A stretch of 64,000 bases of DNA, taken from positions 71,288,587-71,352,586 of the forward strand of contig CM065295.1 of the NCBI GenBank assembly GCA_032871835.1, in the 5' to 3' direction. Position numbers and translations under genes: made by a program. The stretch's first letter is position 1; every line of letters starts with the position of its first letter. The notes beneath the pieces were generated by a model. The model was not told the DNA's origin, searched no databases, and saw nothing but the letters and a program-made list of their open reading frames with translations. The DNA is from Dipteronia dyeriana (Eukaryota > Streptophyta > Magnoliopsida > Sapindales > Sapindaceae). Below, in pieces: positions 35,780-48,229 of this stretch.

Positions 35780-38700
35780 ATGGCTCAGGACGCTTCTTCT
35801 GGTGCTGGTTCACCTAGGAGACGTTCCGGTCTCTTGCGAGATCAGGTTCAGTTGGTTAAGAAGAAGGACTCTGATCGCTACGAGATTGTTCCAATAGAAG
35901 ATGCACTGTCATTTGAGAAAGGATTCTTCATAGTAATTCGTGCATGCCAATTATTGGCTCAAAAGAATGATGGGATGACTTTAGTTGGAGTAGCAGGTCC
36001 TTCTGGAGCTGGAAAGACCATATTCACTGAGAAAGTGCTCAACTTTATGCCCAGTGTTGCTGTCATAACAATGGACAACTACAATGATTCTACTCGTATT
36101 ATTGACGGCAACTATGATGGTAATTTACATCTTCTTTCAGGTTGCGGGAATTCATTTTATAATTTCTGATTGATCAAAATTTGTTGGTGCTCATGTCCTT
36201 TAGAGTGGTTCATTCATATTCCTCTTGAATGTCAATTTTAATCATGTTTGTATTTGTTCATTAAACTTCAAAATTTCTTCAAGAGGCTGAATTTGAGTTA
36301 CTATCTTAGATGATAGAATAAGTAGTCTGTAATTTTTACGCTTATATTTACGACTTTGGAAAAAGTAGAAGCATACTATTAACTTTAATGTTATGTGCCA
36401 AATATGCTTAGAAAATTTTAATTTACCTGATTTTACAATATTTTCCTGACACTTTACATATTGGAGATTGTCATAGAAGTGGCGATTGTTTGTATATCTA
36501 TTATCTTTCTAGATTTCATAAACTTCTCTTGGAAATATTATTTAAGTTTGTATAGCTTCCTTGTATTTTCCAGATAGATTTTTGGTATGATGATAGAAGA
36601 TGAGAGAAGGATGCATGCTTGAGCTCTAATTGGTGTAGTGTTTTGAAACAGACCCACGCTTGACAGATTACGACACACTGCTTGAAAACATACACGGTTT
36701 GAAAGCAGGGAAATCCGTTCAAGTCCCAATATATGACTTCAAGACTAGTTCTCGCATAGGCTACAGGTTCTTTTATCTCTCCTATTTCTAATTTGTAGGA
36801 CTTTTAAATCTCTTTGTTCAGAGTTCATGTTTTCTCCACATATGGGTTACAAGGTGACAAGCAATAAATTGAAAGAAGTAGAAGCTAAGACCCAACTCAT
36901 CCCATCTTTGAGCAACATAATAGTTTTGTTAAAGTCAACTGTTAATCTAGTTGTCAATCAGCTACAATCAAGGTGTCAATCAACCGTAGATTGATGTAAT
37001 TGCTTAGGTGATTGATTGAGCAATTATTAATGTTTCTTTGGCTAAATAATATACAACTCTATTCTCTATTTCCCTATCTTTTATGTGTTTAACATGGTAT
37101 CGGAGCAAAGATCCTTCTCATAAACACAACCTTTAGAAATATCTCATATGTGTTGCCGTTTGCGGTGACAGACGGCGGCACTACCACAGGCACAACCGTT
37201 ATGTTTGTTGGCTTTCTAAGTCTAGTTTTTGGGCATATGACCAAATTACCCTTCCTAAAAATGCCTCTTCAGTTTTGTCTCTCTTAAAAAAAACACCTCT
37301 ATCAAGCCGTTTTATCGGCAACTCTGTCAAGTTGTTTACTTGGCCATTCTATCATGTTGTTTACTCGGCCACTCTGTCAAGCCGTTTCATCGGAAGTGTG
37401 TCAAGCCGTTTTATGTCAAGTTGTTTACTTGGCCACTCTAGCAGGTACTCTATTAAGCTGTTTCATCGGCATTTTGTTGATTCAGGCACTCTATCAAGTC
37501 ATTTGGTTGGCACCTCTATCAAGTCAATTCGTCAACCTTTAGAAACGACTCACTATTATGTCATTGCAAACTTTGCTTCATCTCCCCATCTTGAGTGTGA
37601 GGGGGAGGCTTAAGAATATCGGGAATAATTATTAAATGTTTCTGTTTTTAATTTATTATGTTTTTTATGGTCATTTAAGGTTTTCTATATCTTTGTTTCA
37701 AGCTGGGCATTGAAAATATCTATGCTCCAATTTGCGGGGAATGTTAAGGTCAACTGATAATCTAGTTGTCCATCAGCTACAACCAAGGTGCCAATCAACT
37801 ATAGATTGATGTAATTGGCTATTGTGATTGATTCTATATCCTTTTCTCTTCTAGGCCTAGCACTATAAATTGATGTATCTTTGGCTAAATAATATACAAC
37901 TCTATTCTCTCTTTCCCTATCTTTTACGTGTTAACAAATTTGAAAGACAAGGTCCCTAATAAAGTCAAGTTCTTGGTTTGGTCAATTGCTTGGTGTAGAG
38001 TTAATACTAATGATCCTTTGCAAAAGGAGAGACCAGGGATGACCTTGTCTCCTAATTGGTGCATCATTTGCAAAAGAAATCTTGAATCTTCTTATCACCT
38101 TTTCCTTCATTGTTCAATCGCCTGATCCTTATGTTGCAAATTGTTTCTAGAAGTTAATATAAGGGTCATTCCTTTTTTCTTGTAGAATGTTGTTATCAGA
38201 AAAAACGGTCTGGTTTTGGTGGAGGTAGGAAGGGTAAAGTTCTTTGGGAATGTACAATGGCTTTCTTTTGGGTGTTGTAGAATGAAAAGAACAAAACAAT
38301 CTTTGAGGATCTCTGTAACTTTTGAATTTTGGGATACTTCTCTTATTTTAATTATTCAGAATTGGAAAGCAGCGTTGGTGTAAAGTCTTGGCTTGGGTGT
38401 TCTTTTTGAATCTTCGATTCTTTGAAGGGATTTTTATATGCCCTCCTCAGTTTGTCCTCCGGGTTGTTTTTCCCTTTTGTGGACTGCTTGTTCACCCATG
38501 TATATGTTTTCATTATGTTTATAAAATTTTGTTTCCTATCAAAAAAAATTTTGATTAAGAAGACCATGAATTGTACTCTTTCAGTTAATCTTCTAGATTA
38601 TTTGAACTCATACTTTGTGGCTCATATGTCCTCATCATCTGTTTGTTTGTTTCAATACATATTTGTGCATGCATTTTCTTTATTCTTTATTTTTTATAGC

Positions 38701-41700
38701 TTAATTAGTTATCTACGCTTAATTTCCTTAATCTGAGTCATATTTAATCGCCTAACAGAACAGTTGAAGTTCCTAGTTCCCACGTTCTGATTATTGAAGG
38801 CATTTATGCCTTAAGTGAAAGATTGCGGCCTTTGCTAGATCTTCGAGTATCTGTGACAGGTGGAGTTCATTTTGATCTTGTTAAGCGAGTTTTACGCGAC
38901 ATTCAACGTGCTGGCCAAGAGCCTGAAGAAATAATCCATCAAATTTCAGAAACGGTTTTTCTCTTTTCCCATGTTTAAGTATAATCTGTAGGCCATTTTA
39001 AGATACTTTTCTTTAGGCCTTCTGGCTGGGTTTCCTGATGCGGTGTGTTTCCGGTTGTAATTGTTTTAGAATTTCTTTGGTCACGTTCTCATTGACTTCT
39101 TTTTAACTAGGTGTATCCAATGTATAAGGCTTTTATTGAGCCAGATCTTCAAACAGCTCATATTAAAATTATCAACAAGTTTAATCCCTTCACAGGATTT
39201 CAGAACCCTACATATATTTTAAAGGTTAGTTATCTATATATCTGGTTCCATTTAACCTTTTTTCTGTCCATATATTGAAGTGCGTTGTTGTAACATTTTC
39301 TTCTTCCAATTCTAGCGCTGAGTGCTTTCTATATTGTAGTCAACAAGGCCAGTGACAGTGGATGAAATCAAGGCTGTTATGTCTGAAGCTTACAGAGAAA
39401 CCACAGAGGAAACATATGACATATATCTCCTACCGCCTGGTGAAGATCCTGAAGCATGTCAATCATATCTGAGGATGAGGAACAGGGATGGCAAGTACAA
39501 TCTCATGTTTGAGGTTGGGTGATAGTTAATTTAATCCCCTTCAATCTAATGTATGTGTTATAAAATAAAGCCAGATTAATGAGAACTTAGTAGCATCTAG
39601 TAAATATACCCATTTCTTCATAATAGCAATTATGATCACGGTGTCTGGTGACCATACATTAAGTAAATGTGTGCGCATCATCAAATGAGAAAAATGAAAA
39701 TTATTTATGTGGGTTTGATTGTGGTTTCTAATTACTTATATAGTGGGAGAAATGTCATATTGATTAGCCTTTTCTTCTGTCTTGTGTTGGAATTGGATGA
39801 TGCACCTTTTTCAGTTTGAGACTTTGAGTTATCTTGGTCCTTGATTGTGTCCAACTCTTATGGTTAGGTGTAAAATTACAAGTCAAATGGAAAAAAAAAA
39901 ATGCAATGCTCCCGCATAGCTTGTTTAACTACAAAAATGCACATTTTTTTCATTTTAATTTTGACACCAAATGGGCCGGCCGGGGGTCTATTGGGACTTG
40001 CCGAGATCAAGCACTGCAAATGCGACCCATATATTTACTCCCATAATTGAGGGTCTCCCCACACTTTGCGGTTTTGAGGGTAAAGGTAGGACAATATATA
40101 CAACACCATAATTTGAACCTTGGTGGTGGAGCTTCATTTTGAACACTCCAACCACCAAGGCAAATGACTCTTGACCATAAATGCAAAAATTATTAGTACT
40201 TAATTGTACTTTGCAACTGTGTTAGTTATGCACTGAAAGCCCCTTTCTTGATATATTTTATTCTTTCCATTTTCGTAAGATTTGTCATTTCACACACACA
40301 CACAGGGTATACCAACTTTTGGTCATAGACCATAGAAGTGCTTTGCCATGTTTCCATGATGGGAACCTCTAGATGTGTCTGATGTCTGTAATGAAGATAT
40401 ATTTACTTACAATTGGGATAATAAAAGTACAGTAGCTAAATTCAACATAACTAGTGAGCATAGTTGTAAAAGTCTTAAAACATGAACAGAACCATATGGA
40501 AAGAATAGTTAAACAGAACATACAGATATAACTTGTCAATGAAGCTGCATTAGTTTTGTACTTTTCCTCGTGGATTAAGTTTGTTGATATGTCATGGCTT
40601 CATTGTTTAGAGTTTGTTTGAATAGTATTTATAGAGTAGTAGAAGTTTAGAGCAATTTTGGGTTTCTGAACAGTTTTACTTGCTTTCAGGAATGGGTTAC
40701 AGATAGTCCATTCATAATATCTCCTAGAATAACTTTTGAAGTTAGTGTGCGTCTTCTTGGGGGACTGATGGCTTTGGGATATACAATTGCAACTATCCTA
40801 AAAAGAAGCAGCCATGTCTTCTCTGATGATAGGGTGTGTGTGAAGACTGATTGGTTAGAACAACTTAATCGCAAATATGTTCAGGTATTATTTTATCTTA
40901 TGCATCCATTTGTTCAGATTTGTGGGTAGCAAGTAGAATTTCTTTTCGGCATTAATGTTAGGCCCTGAACTTTCATACATCAACATAACATGCTAATCTG
41001 TCTTGATATTTTCACTAGTTATGTTGTTTTTTATACTATTTGACGTATTTACCATGAAAACAGCGCCTTGAAGCAGCAGAAAGATAATGATGAAGATGCA
41101 ATGTTTTTTTTTCATATTTTCTCTATCCGATGTAATTAAAGTTCTATTATTATTTTATTATTTTTCTGTTTTCTAGCTAGTTGATTATCTGTAATTGTTT
41201 TAACACGATATTGGAGGTTTTTGGTTTCAAATTGTCTGAACTCACCACATCCTAATCCCAAGTATCTATAATTTCCCTAAATTATAAATGAATTGCAGAT
41301 TCATTTTCCCAATTTTTTTTATATTATTATATTTATTATTATTATTATTTTGTTTCTTTTTGTTTTCTTTATGTGATATTTGACATATTGCTCTTTCTAA
41401 GGTGAGAGCCTAGTTGGTTAGATCTCTTGAAGTGGAGAAAAAGGTCTAGGGATCAATCTCCTCAGAATTCTTGGAGAGGCATTTGATTTAACTGTTTGAT
41501 GTGTGGTTAAGAAAAAATTGTTTGGTGTGTAGTTAAGAAAAAAAATGTTTGGTTTGGTAAAAAAGAGTTTGATATGTGGGGAATCTTGCCTTTTTTTTTC
41601 TCTAGACAGCCTAGCCAATGTCACAGTTGGAGCTACAGGGGAATTCTCACAAATTCTTTATGTTTAGTTGTTTTTCTTCTTAATTTTCTTAGATTATGCA

Positions 41701-44433
41701 TCTCTTCTGCATCAGCTTTGGACATTACTGATATTCTTAGCACTTTCCCTGATAACGCATATCTGGTGATGAAGCTTTCTTATCCTTCTTTATTTCTTTT
41801 ACTAGTAGATTATCATAATTGAACAGAGTATAACTTTGTTAGAAAGTTTCCTATATGATTTTTGGATTTTTGTTTTTCATTTTAAGATACCCAAGCCACT
41901 ATGGAGTTGGCTGTGGCTCTGTTCATCTGTGTGTTCTTCTGTCTACTTTCTCTGACCCATATCTTTCAATCTTTTCCTTGATTTTAATTGTTTTACAACT
42001 GATATAAAATGAATGTGTTGTTGAAGATCTTTGTCAAACCAGGTGGACAATTGTAGGTATACATTCAAGATTGGCCAGCTTTATCTTAAGCTGTAAATTA
42101 GATCTAATAACTATTTATCTATCTGAAGTCATGGCTTATGGGATGAAGGTTGCAAAGCTTAGAACTAACTAAAATCTTGCTGATCTTTGTATAAGGTGCA
42201 AGGTAGAGATCGTTTATATGTCAAATATGTTGCAGAGCAGTTGGGCTTGGAATGCTCGTATATTCCTCGCACTTACATAGAACAAATTCAGCTTGAGAAA
42301 CTCGTGAATGATGTTATGGTATGATGCTTCCAGCTGACATACATTTCCCTTTGTCTGCATGCTGCTAATCTTATCAATCTGCAGGCATTACCAGAAGATT
42401 TAAAGACAAAGCTCAGTATAGATGATGATTTGGTTTCAAGCCCCAAAGAAGCCCTTTCCCGAGCATCTGCAGATAGGAGAATTAAGTATCTCAGCCGGTA
42501 TACTCTATTCCTTGCAACAGTTTGCTATATTTCCATATTTAAAGAGATGTGAAAGAAATATGATTGACACTTTTAGAAATAGATCTAATTCCACATACTT
42601 GCATTCTTCAATTTATTTGGAAATTTTTGTTACTGATTTGCCCTTTTCAAATATTCTGTATATATCGAGCAGTGGTATATCGCACTCGTATTCAAATCAA
42701 CGGGACAAGAACATGTCCAAGCTGGCTAGAGTTGCTGTTAATAATAGAAGATTTGATGGAAGGACACCAGAATCACCTGCCTCGCTTGCAAACCAGGTCA
42801 GTATGTTTTGGTTTGTGAAGAATTGCTTTGGCCATCGTTATTATATATCTTTGTAGATTTCTCTTCATCATTTGGTTGCCAAGAAGAAAGAAATAGAGAA
42901 AAAATATATATTATGAACAACGTTTTCTTACAAAAATTGTGCATATTCCCCCCTTCTTTTCGTCTTCTTTGGTGTGAACAAGGTGGTATACTGGTATATT
43001 CACTGCCATCCACACAAATAACAGCATTATTTTTCTTTCATAGTTTTGTTCTTTTTCTTCTTGGCTGGCAGAGCATTAAGTTTTATTTGTTTCTGGATTA
43101 TTTTAGGGAGCCATAAATCAACTTTCTGAACAAATTTCGACTCTAAATGAGAGGATGGATGAGTTTACATCTCGTATTGAAGAGCTGAATTCCAAGTTCA
43201 TGACCAGGAAAGTTTCAGCTAGCCAACAAAACTTAGCTCTGCAGGCTGAAGCCTGCAATGGCTCCGGTCCCACTTCCCTTTTCATGAATGGCTTGGCTAA
43301 TGGTTCATTAACTGGATCACTATTACCCACTTCGTCTTCTTCCTCCCAATTGGCCAGGGAGTCTCCACTTATGGATGAGGTACCTCAGTGAGCCTCATTT
43401 CTGTTTTAACTTATTGCATGAAAAATTAACAGAGTAGTTGTAGGAGTCATGATGTATATTCGCATTCTATTTATTAGGTTACATGGGGTCCTAAAGGGAA
43501 AAGTGTAAAAGATAAAGTTCATGAAATAGAAAATATTATATCTCCTAGAAAAGTTAAACAATAAGAAAATCTTAATGAAAATGGTGTGAATATGGTTTCA
43601 TACCCAACACCATTGTTGTTTATGCTGAACTTTTTACTTGTTCGAAAATTAGCGGGTTATACTGTAGAATGAGTGGAAAATGTTATCCAATACTTGCTGT
43701 TTAAGGTAAGTGAAGGTTAAATTTACCTTTGAGAGAATGGGTTGGAAACCAAAATTTTACTGATTTATGGGGAGTATACGCTCGGAGTTTACTCCATGCT
43801 AATAGTAGACCCGCTGGGTTCAGTTCTTCTTTTTGTATGCATTTTTCAATAGTGATGTGATAGAATAAAATTAGCATTATCTTAGATTCTTGAATAACCA
43901 CATTTTAGCTTTCATGTGGCTTCCTTAGATTGTTTGTCCGAAGGAAAACAATAGAAGCGACGCTGCTAATTTTTATGTGAAATAAATACATGGTATAATG
44001 GTTCTAAGTACCATCAACTATGGATCTTTATGCTAACGCTACACAGCTTGTGTAAGGTAGATGTACTGTTTATGGGTTGTTCTATACAGAAGTTGTCCCT
44101 TTATTGTTAGAAGTTAATAATCAATGACTCATAGATGTATGTCAGATTTGTGGCTGCTCTCAAGTCAAAATTGTCCCAATATAAACTGCTGATTAAACTC
44201 TGTATCCTTAGCAGATCTTACTCATTGCTCGAGGACAACGCCAAGTTATGCACCAATTAGACAATTTAAGCAATCTTCTGCATGAATACCGGGGCGAAAG
44301 GTCTCATCAAGAAAGAAGTGATCGGGCAAGTAGGAGGATTGATGTCGATTCCATCAGTGTCCCTCTCATTTTAACTTTGGCTATTGGTGGTCTAGGCATC
44401 TTTTTGTTCAAGGGTCTGACATATCAGAAATGA
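35780..44433 (+). CDS. TTM1/2: TTM1/TTM2-like triphosphate tunnel metalloenzyme (P-loop kinase-like plus CYTH, tail-anchored)
   Basis: Coding exons: 35780-36119, 36652-36766, 38759-38954, 39111-39224, 39340-39513, 40690-40884, 42196-42318, 42385-42497, 42673-42796, 43107-43379, 44215-44433; all introns GT/AG and phases fit, giving 661 aa. The ATG at 35780 ([10 protein letters not shown]) is the first after the leader intron. Residues about 66-240 form a uridine-kinase-like P-loop domain (GPSGAGKT at 73-80, [39 protein letters not shown]). About 250-410 is the CYTH/triphosphate tunnel domain ([48 protein letters not shown]); a canonical ExExK is not seen at the TYDIY position. A coiled coil ([18 protein letters not shown]) follows, and residues 637-657 are a hydrophobic tail anchor ending TYQK. 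Arabidopsis TTM1 and TTM2 are tail-anchored in the outer mitochondrial membrane, hydrolyse pyrophosphate and act in senescence and immunity respectively; which one this matches is undecided. Confidence 0.93.
36927..37936 (+). mobile_element. Short LTR retroelement (TRIM/SMART-like, 1010 bp) in a TTM intron
   Basis: LTR1 (36927-37094) and LTR2 (37742-37936) both start TGTTAA(A/G)GTCAACTG and end with TTAACA. Directly after LTR1 is TGGTATCGGAGC (37095-37106), a primer-binding site fitting initiator tRNA-Met. Flanks AGTTT (36922-36926) and AATTT (37937-37941) are a 4-of-5 target duplication. The 647-bp interior has no polyprotein, only a minisatellite (37297-37510). LTRs differ by substitutions and about 27 bases of indel, so the insertion is not recent. 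It is non-autonomous and sits in sense orientation in the 2-kb third intron. Confidence 0.88.
37297..37510 (+). repeat. Minisatellite in the TRIM-like interior
   Basis: Degenerate units of about 27-32 bases around 'ctctgtcaagccgtttcatcgg' and 'ctctgtcaagttgtttacttgg', roughly seven copies. All three forward frames stay partly open, so the 112-codon frame at 37275-37613 is probably a by-product of the repeat. Confidence 0.8.
37950..38565 (+). mobile_element. 5'-truncated LINE tail (zf-RVT region)
   Basis: The frame at 37928-38125 reads [19 protein letters not shown] then [22 protein letters not shown], the zinc-binding reverse-transcriptase C-terminal module (zf-RVT, C-x2-C...H-x4-H-x-C pattern) of plant L1-type LINE ORF2. 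A stop and frameshifts follow, then a 3' UTR ending in an A-run at about 38540-38548. 5' truncation is normal for LINE insertions. It lies just downstream of the TRIM-like element in the same TTM intron, sense strand. Confidence 0.75.
39960..40165 (-). mobile_element. SINE-like repeat in a TTM intron
   Basis: Read on the - strand it starts 'tttgccttggtggttggagtg' (A-box-like), followed by 'ccaccaaggttcaaattatgg' (B-box-like GGTTCAAAT), then 'gtgtggggagaccctcaa' and a GC-rich end. This is the layout of plant tRNA-derived SINEs. I could not find a clear target duplication. It lies in the intron between coding exons 5 and 6, antisense. Confidence 0.5.
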
Positions 44434-44596
44434 TCATGCCAAGCAGCTGGTTGTTGTCATCACATTATTATGTAAATGTTTTGTTACATACAGAGAGCTC
44501 ATCTTTCTTGGATTTCTTAAGCTTTTGTACTTGAACTTGCCTATGTCAGTGACATACATCAGTACGAACTGGTTTGGTCCAATGATATGTAGTTCA

Positions 44597-44602
44597 AATA
44601 AA
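44597..44602 (+). terminator. Possible polyadenylation signal of TTM
   Basis: AATAAA lies 164 bases after the stop codon (44431-44433). Plant signals are loose, so this is only the best visible candidate. Confidence 0.4.
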
Positions 44603-45296
44603 GGTTTGTGTAGATACCCAGAATTGTAATACATTATTGATCTATTGTTGATAATAGATGATATAATCACCAAGTGTTGCTAATATTACTAACTGTGATT
44701 GATGAAGAAGCTTTGAGACTACTGATAACCGGGAACAATCGATACCTTATTACTTCTAATTTCTCTAATCTCTAGGGTTAATTACAAGAGTATTATTACT
44801 TCCAATTTTTCAAAAGATAATTACACTAATTAGGCACTCACATCATTCAACATGGCAAATTTTCAAATTATAGTTTTAAGTTTTTACCCACTCAATCACA
44901 AGGCAGGCAGAGTGCATAGTCAGATGACCCAGTGAGTTTTCCTGTTCTATTTTAATGTTATGAAAATCAAGAGTGAGAATTGAATGATCGCATGGACAAG
45001 GGATTTCCAACTGCATATGCTGAGTGCCTGGTTCTCCAATTACTTCATCAGAATCTCAAAATGGTACTAAAAAATCCATTCGCAGCTAATATTTTTTCTA
45101 ATTAAGTACGTACGGCAAACTTGGTCTTGGACATACACATCTACTGGGAATTGGGAAATTGAGAAACAAGTCTTTCAAACTTCCTACTCAACAGATAAAT
45201 GAACTGCATATTATATAAGCAAAAATGAAATACATGGGCAGCCTTAACAAGTCCAAAATCAAGCATATTTGTAAAAGTACAACTTGGTTTTCTTGA
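44603..45296. other. Convergent intergenic region TTM-NHP2
   Basis: About 0.7-0.85 kb separate the two stop codons. AT-rich, without ORF or repeat of note. It should hold both 3' UTRs. Confidence 0.6.
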
Positions 45297-47677
45297 TCAG
45301 AAAAGTGAGGCTGTAACTTCCTTCACGTCCTCCACAACATGGGTATAATCAGTTGACAATTTTTCTTGCTCTTCTTGTCCTATCTCCCCCTTAAATGGTT
45401 TGGTAAGAACCAAAACGCAGCACGTTGGCCTCTTGGTGGCGCCTGCATTTGCAAGATCCTGGAATGGCAATTTAACCAGACAGGTCAGGATAGCACCCAT
45501 CAGAAAAGCAAGAGATAGACATGGCATGTGGCTCTTTCCATTTAAGGATAGATGAAATCCTGGAGACTTAAGGGAAGTCTAAAGGCTCAGATTAATGATG
45601 AAATCCTGGAGACTTAAGGGAAGTCTAAAGGCTCAGATTAATGATTTTGTGTTCTGTATACTATTTAATTGCCCTTAATGGTACAGTATATATCCAAGAA
45701 AAGCAGCAGCACAACTTGGGATTTTAAAAGCTGCTCGAGATACTCAATACACAATTCATATCCACCAACATAGAATCAATGCAAATAATCCTACTCATTC
45801 TATTCTTAGGTATCCACTAACCTTAGTATGCAACTAGATTTGGAAAAGGGAAAAAAAAAGGTAAATTGTGCAGAATACTTTTCATGAATAAGAATTTCAT
45901 ACAAGGAAAGGCCTAAAAGAGAGGATAATGTAACGAAATGGAAAGTAGACCAACACAAAAAAAAAAAAAGTCTGAAATTCTCACTAATGAATGAAACAAA
46001 ACAATGCATGTAATGCCACATCATAATGAAAACCAAAAAAAAAAAAAAAAGACAAGTAAATTACTACATTACCTCCTTTGAAGGAACATAAACATAGGGA
46101 ATTTCATTCTCTTCACACAAGATTGGAACATGAGTGATTACATCAATTGGAGATATGTTCCCAGCTATGACACATAATCTGCATTTAAAGGAGAGCAAGG
46201 CTCATCATTCACAATTTCCATTTTACAAAATCAATTATGAGTTTATATTCTTTACATTTCATGCTACCTTTCGCATTATTAAGACAAGTAAGCAATGCAA
46301 GACCATATAAGCATGTTAAAAGGAAAAGAAAAGAGGGAAATATGTGATAGTAATGCTCCTAGCGAATAGAAAATGTTGCTGCAAAAATTATTAACAGTCA
46401 AGCTGAGATAATGAGAATCCAAATATTTCAAACCACATGGCAATATATTACTCCATGCACAGAGCATGACTATTGATATAATGAGGCAGTAATACAGAAA
46501 ATAGTCATAATTAAACTAAATCTAAATTTATTTTCAGTTGTAGTGGCCATAATGGCCAGCAAAACAGATATCTGAAAAACACATCAAGCCAAATTTCCAA
46601 ATTGTTAAGTATATAAGACATCAGTAAAAATGAAAATGACATTAACCAAAAAGCCTATTATTTAAACATAAAAACATCATTATTAGTAAGTAAAGCAGTT
46701 TTCGATGCTTCTTATCCAAAACAAAGGATTAGCAAGTTATAATTCCAACTATGACTATGATTAGTTACTTAGAACACTGCACTTCCAGACTTTTGCTATA
46801 TCAACAAGCTATTTGTTCTCACGGGAGAAAGATAATAAGAATGAAAACCGAATGCCAAGCAATTTCTGTTATTCATTCAAAGAAACAAATAAGCCTGAAC
46901 TTCATTTACGAAAACTAAAACATAAGATTTTCCATATATATATATATATATAAAACTGACCCTTTATTACCACGCCGAATACTTTTAACCACTTCTTTTA
47001 CTCCTCTCTTCAAGCACTTGTGCTCAGCAGCTACAACAATACAAACACATGACAGTTACAATAGAGAATGAATACACAATCAAACAATCCGAAAAATGAC
47101 AGAATTCAATAATTTCATCAAAATAGTTTAACCATCATCACTTACAATCTAAACACAGTGTATATATATATATAAACTCAATTGCCTTAACAGAAAAGCA
47201 CCCACTAGTTGTCTACAAATGACAACAAAAGTAGGATTTTTTTTTGAGTCTATATGAGCTTTCGAATTGAAACTAACACATCATCTCAAGATTAACATGA
47301 TGGTTACAACTCCTCACATTTCAGTCTAACATTATTAATTTTACTATTTTGTAACCAAAAAAACCTAAATCCCGAACCTTGGGGACGAAAACGACAACAT
47401 AATGTTGAGCATTCAAAAAAGATAACTTTTTTAGCCAGAAAAACAAAAATAATAACATTAAAAACAAAAATGGAACAAAGAAATGATTAACAAACAGTAA
47501 AGAAAACAAAGCCATGGATTAACAGGCAAGAGGCATATGGATACCTCTACGAACAAGCTTGAGGGTTCTCTTGCAGAGTTTCTTGCCAGCTAAGGGTTTA
47601 GCGATAGGAGAGAGAGCCACCAACTTCTTCTTCTCCTCCCTTTGCTGCGTCTTCTCTGCTTCACTATCGCTTCCCAT
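45297..47677 (-). CDS. NHP2: H/ACA snoRNP core protein NHP2
   Basis: Exons on the - strand: 47545-47677, 46961-47030, 46073-46178, 45297-45458; GT/AG introns with fitting phases, 156 aa, about the usual length. It begins MGSDSEAEKTQQ, a charged start, then SPIAKPLAGKKLCKRTLKL (21-45 or so), HKCLKRGVKEVVKSIRRG (exon 2), LCVIAGNISPIDVITHVPIL and IPYVYVPSKE (exon 3), and DLANAGATKRPTCCVLV (exon 4), i.e. a complete L7Ae/L30e/S12e RNA-binding fold. NHP2 binds H/ACA guide RNAs with dyskerin, NOP10 and GAR1 in nucleoli and Cajal bodies and is needed for pseudouridylation of rRNA. No lesions are seen. The gene converges on TTM. Confidence 0.95.
45551..45642. repeat. Perfect 46-bp tandem duplication in an NHP2 intron
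   Basis: 45551-45596 ('gatgaaatcctggagactta'...) is repeated exactly at 45597-45642. Identity without any difference suggests a recent event. It is about 90 bases from the acceptor-side end of exon 4 (45458), within the last intron. Confidence 0.97.
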
Positions 47678-47693
47678 CTCGATAGTAGTAGAT

Positions 47694-47853
47694 TAGGGTT
47701 TTGCAGTTTTGGGTCTGTCCCGCTCTTTTGAGTTTTGCTTGTTATTTCTAGGGTTTTAGGGCAGAACCTCTGTGCTGCTCATGTGTAACCAGCCACGTGT
47801 TCTGTATTGTTTACTCGGTCCAAATGTTTTAACAATTGGGCTTAGCTTGGGCC
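47694..47853 (-). promoter_or_regulatory. NHP2 promoter with telo-boxes and site II motifs
   Basis: Read on the - strand upstream of the ATG: AAACCCTA at 47694-47701, a second telo-box-like CCCTAAAACCCTAG at 47749-47762, and two site II type elements, GGCCCA (47848-47853) and AGCCCA (47837-47842). Telo-box plus site II pairs are known promoter marks of plant ribosomal-protein and ribosome-biogenesis genes, which fits NHP2. Confidence 0.75.
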
Positions 47854-48193
47854 TTGCTGACTCTTCGTTTAGAACATAACTGCAATCTACTGCATTGTAT
47901 AAGTGAAAATCACTGCTACTGTTCAACTTTGGAAAATTACGTAGTTGGAGGTTGGGAGCTAATGAATAAAAAATGAGAAAAGACAAAAATAATAATTAAA
48001 AGGGTTGCTCTATTGCAACCTACAAAAGTTCTCCCAATTTTATTAAATATGAAACATTGAAAAAAGGGTGAAAATAGGAAAAATGAAAAAGAAAAAAAAT
48101 CGTACTTTGAAATCCTTTTAAATTTTGTTTACAAGTAGATTTCTTTGAACTTATCATCCACATAAAATCATATCAAAATTCACATACACACAT

Positions 48194-48228
<35 letters not shown>
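47854..48228. other. Upstream DNA of NHP2, ending in CA/TA microsatellite
   Basis: AT-rich; ends with a compound (CA)n(TA)n run at about 48182-48228. No gene seen. Confidence 0.5.

Positions 48229-48229
<1 letters not shown>

Noticed and set aside
37275..37613. 112-codon open frame in the TTM intron with repeated SRFIG-like units
   Set aside because: It is the translation of a minisatellite inside a non-autonomous LTR element; other frames are equally open.
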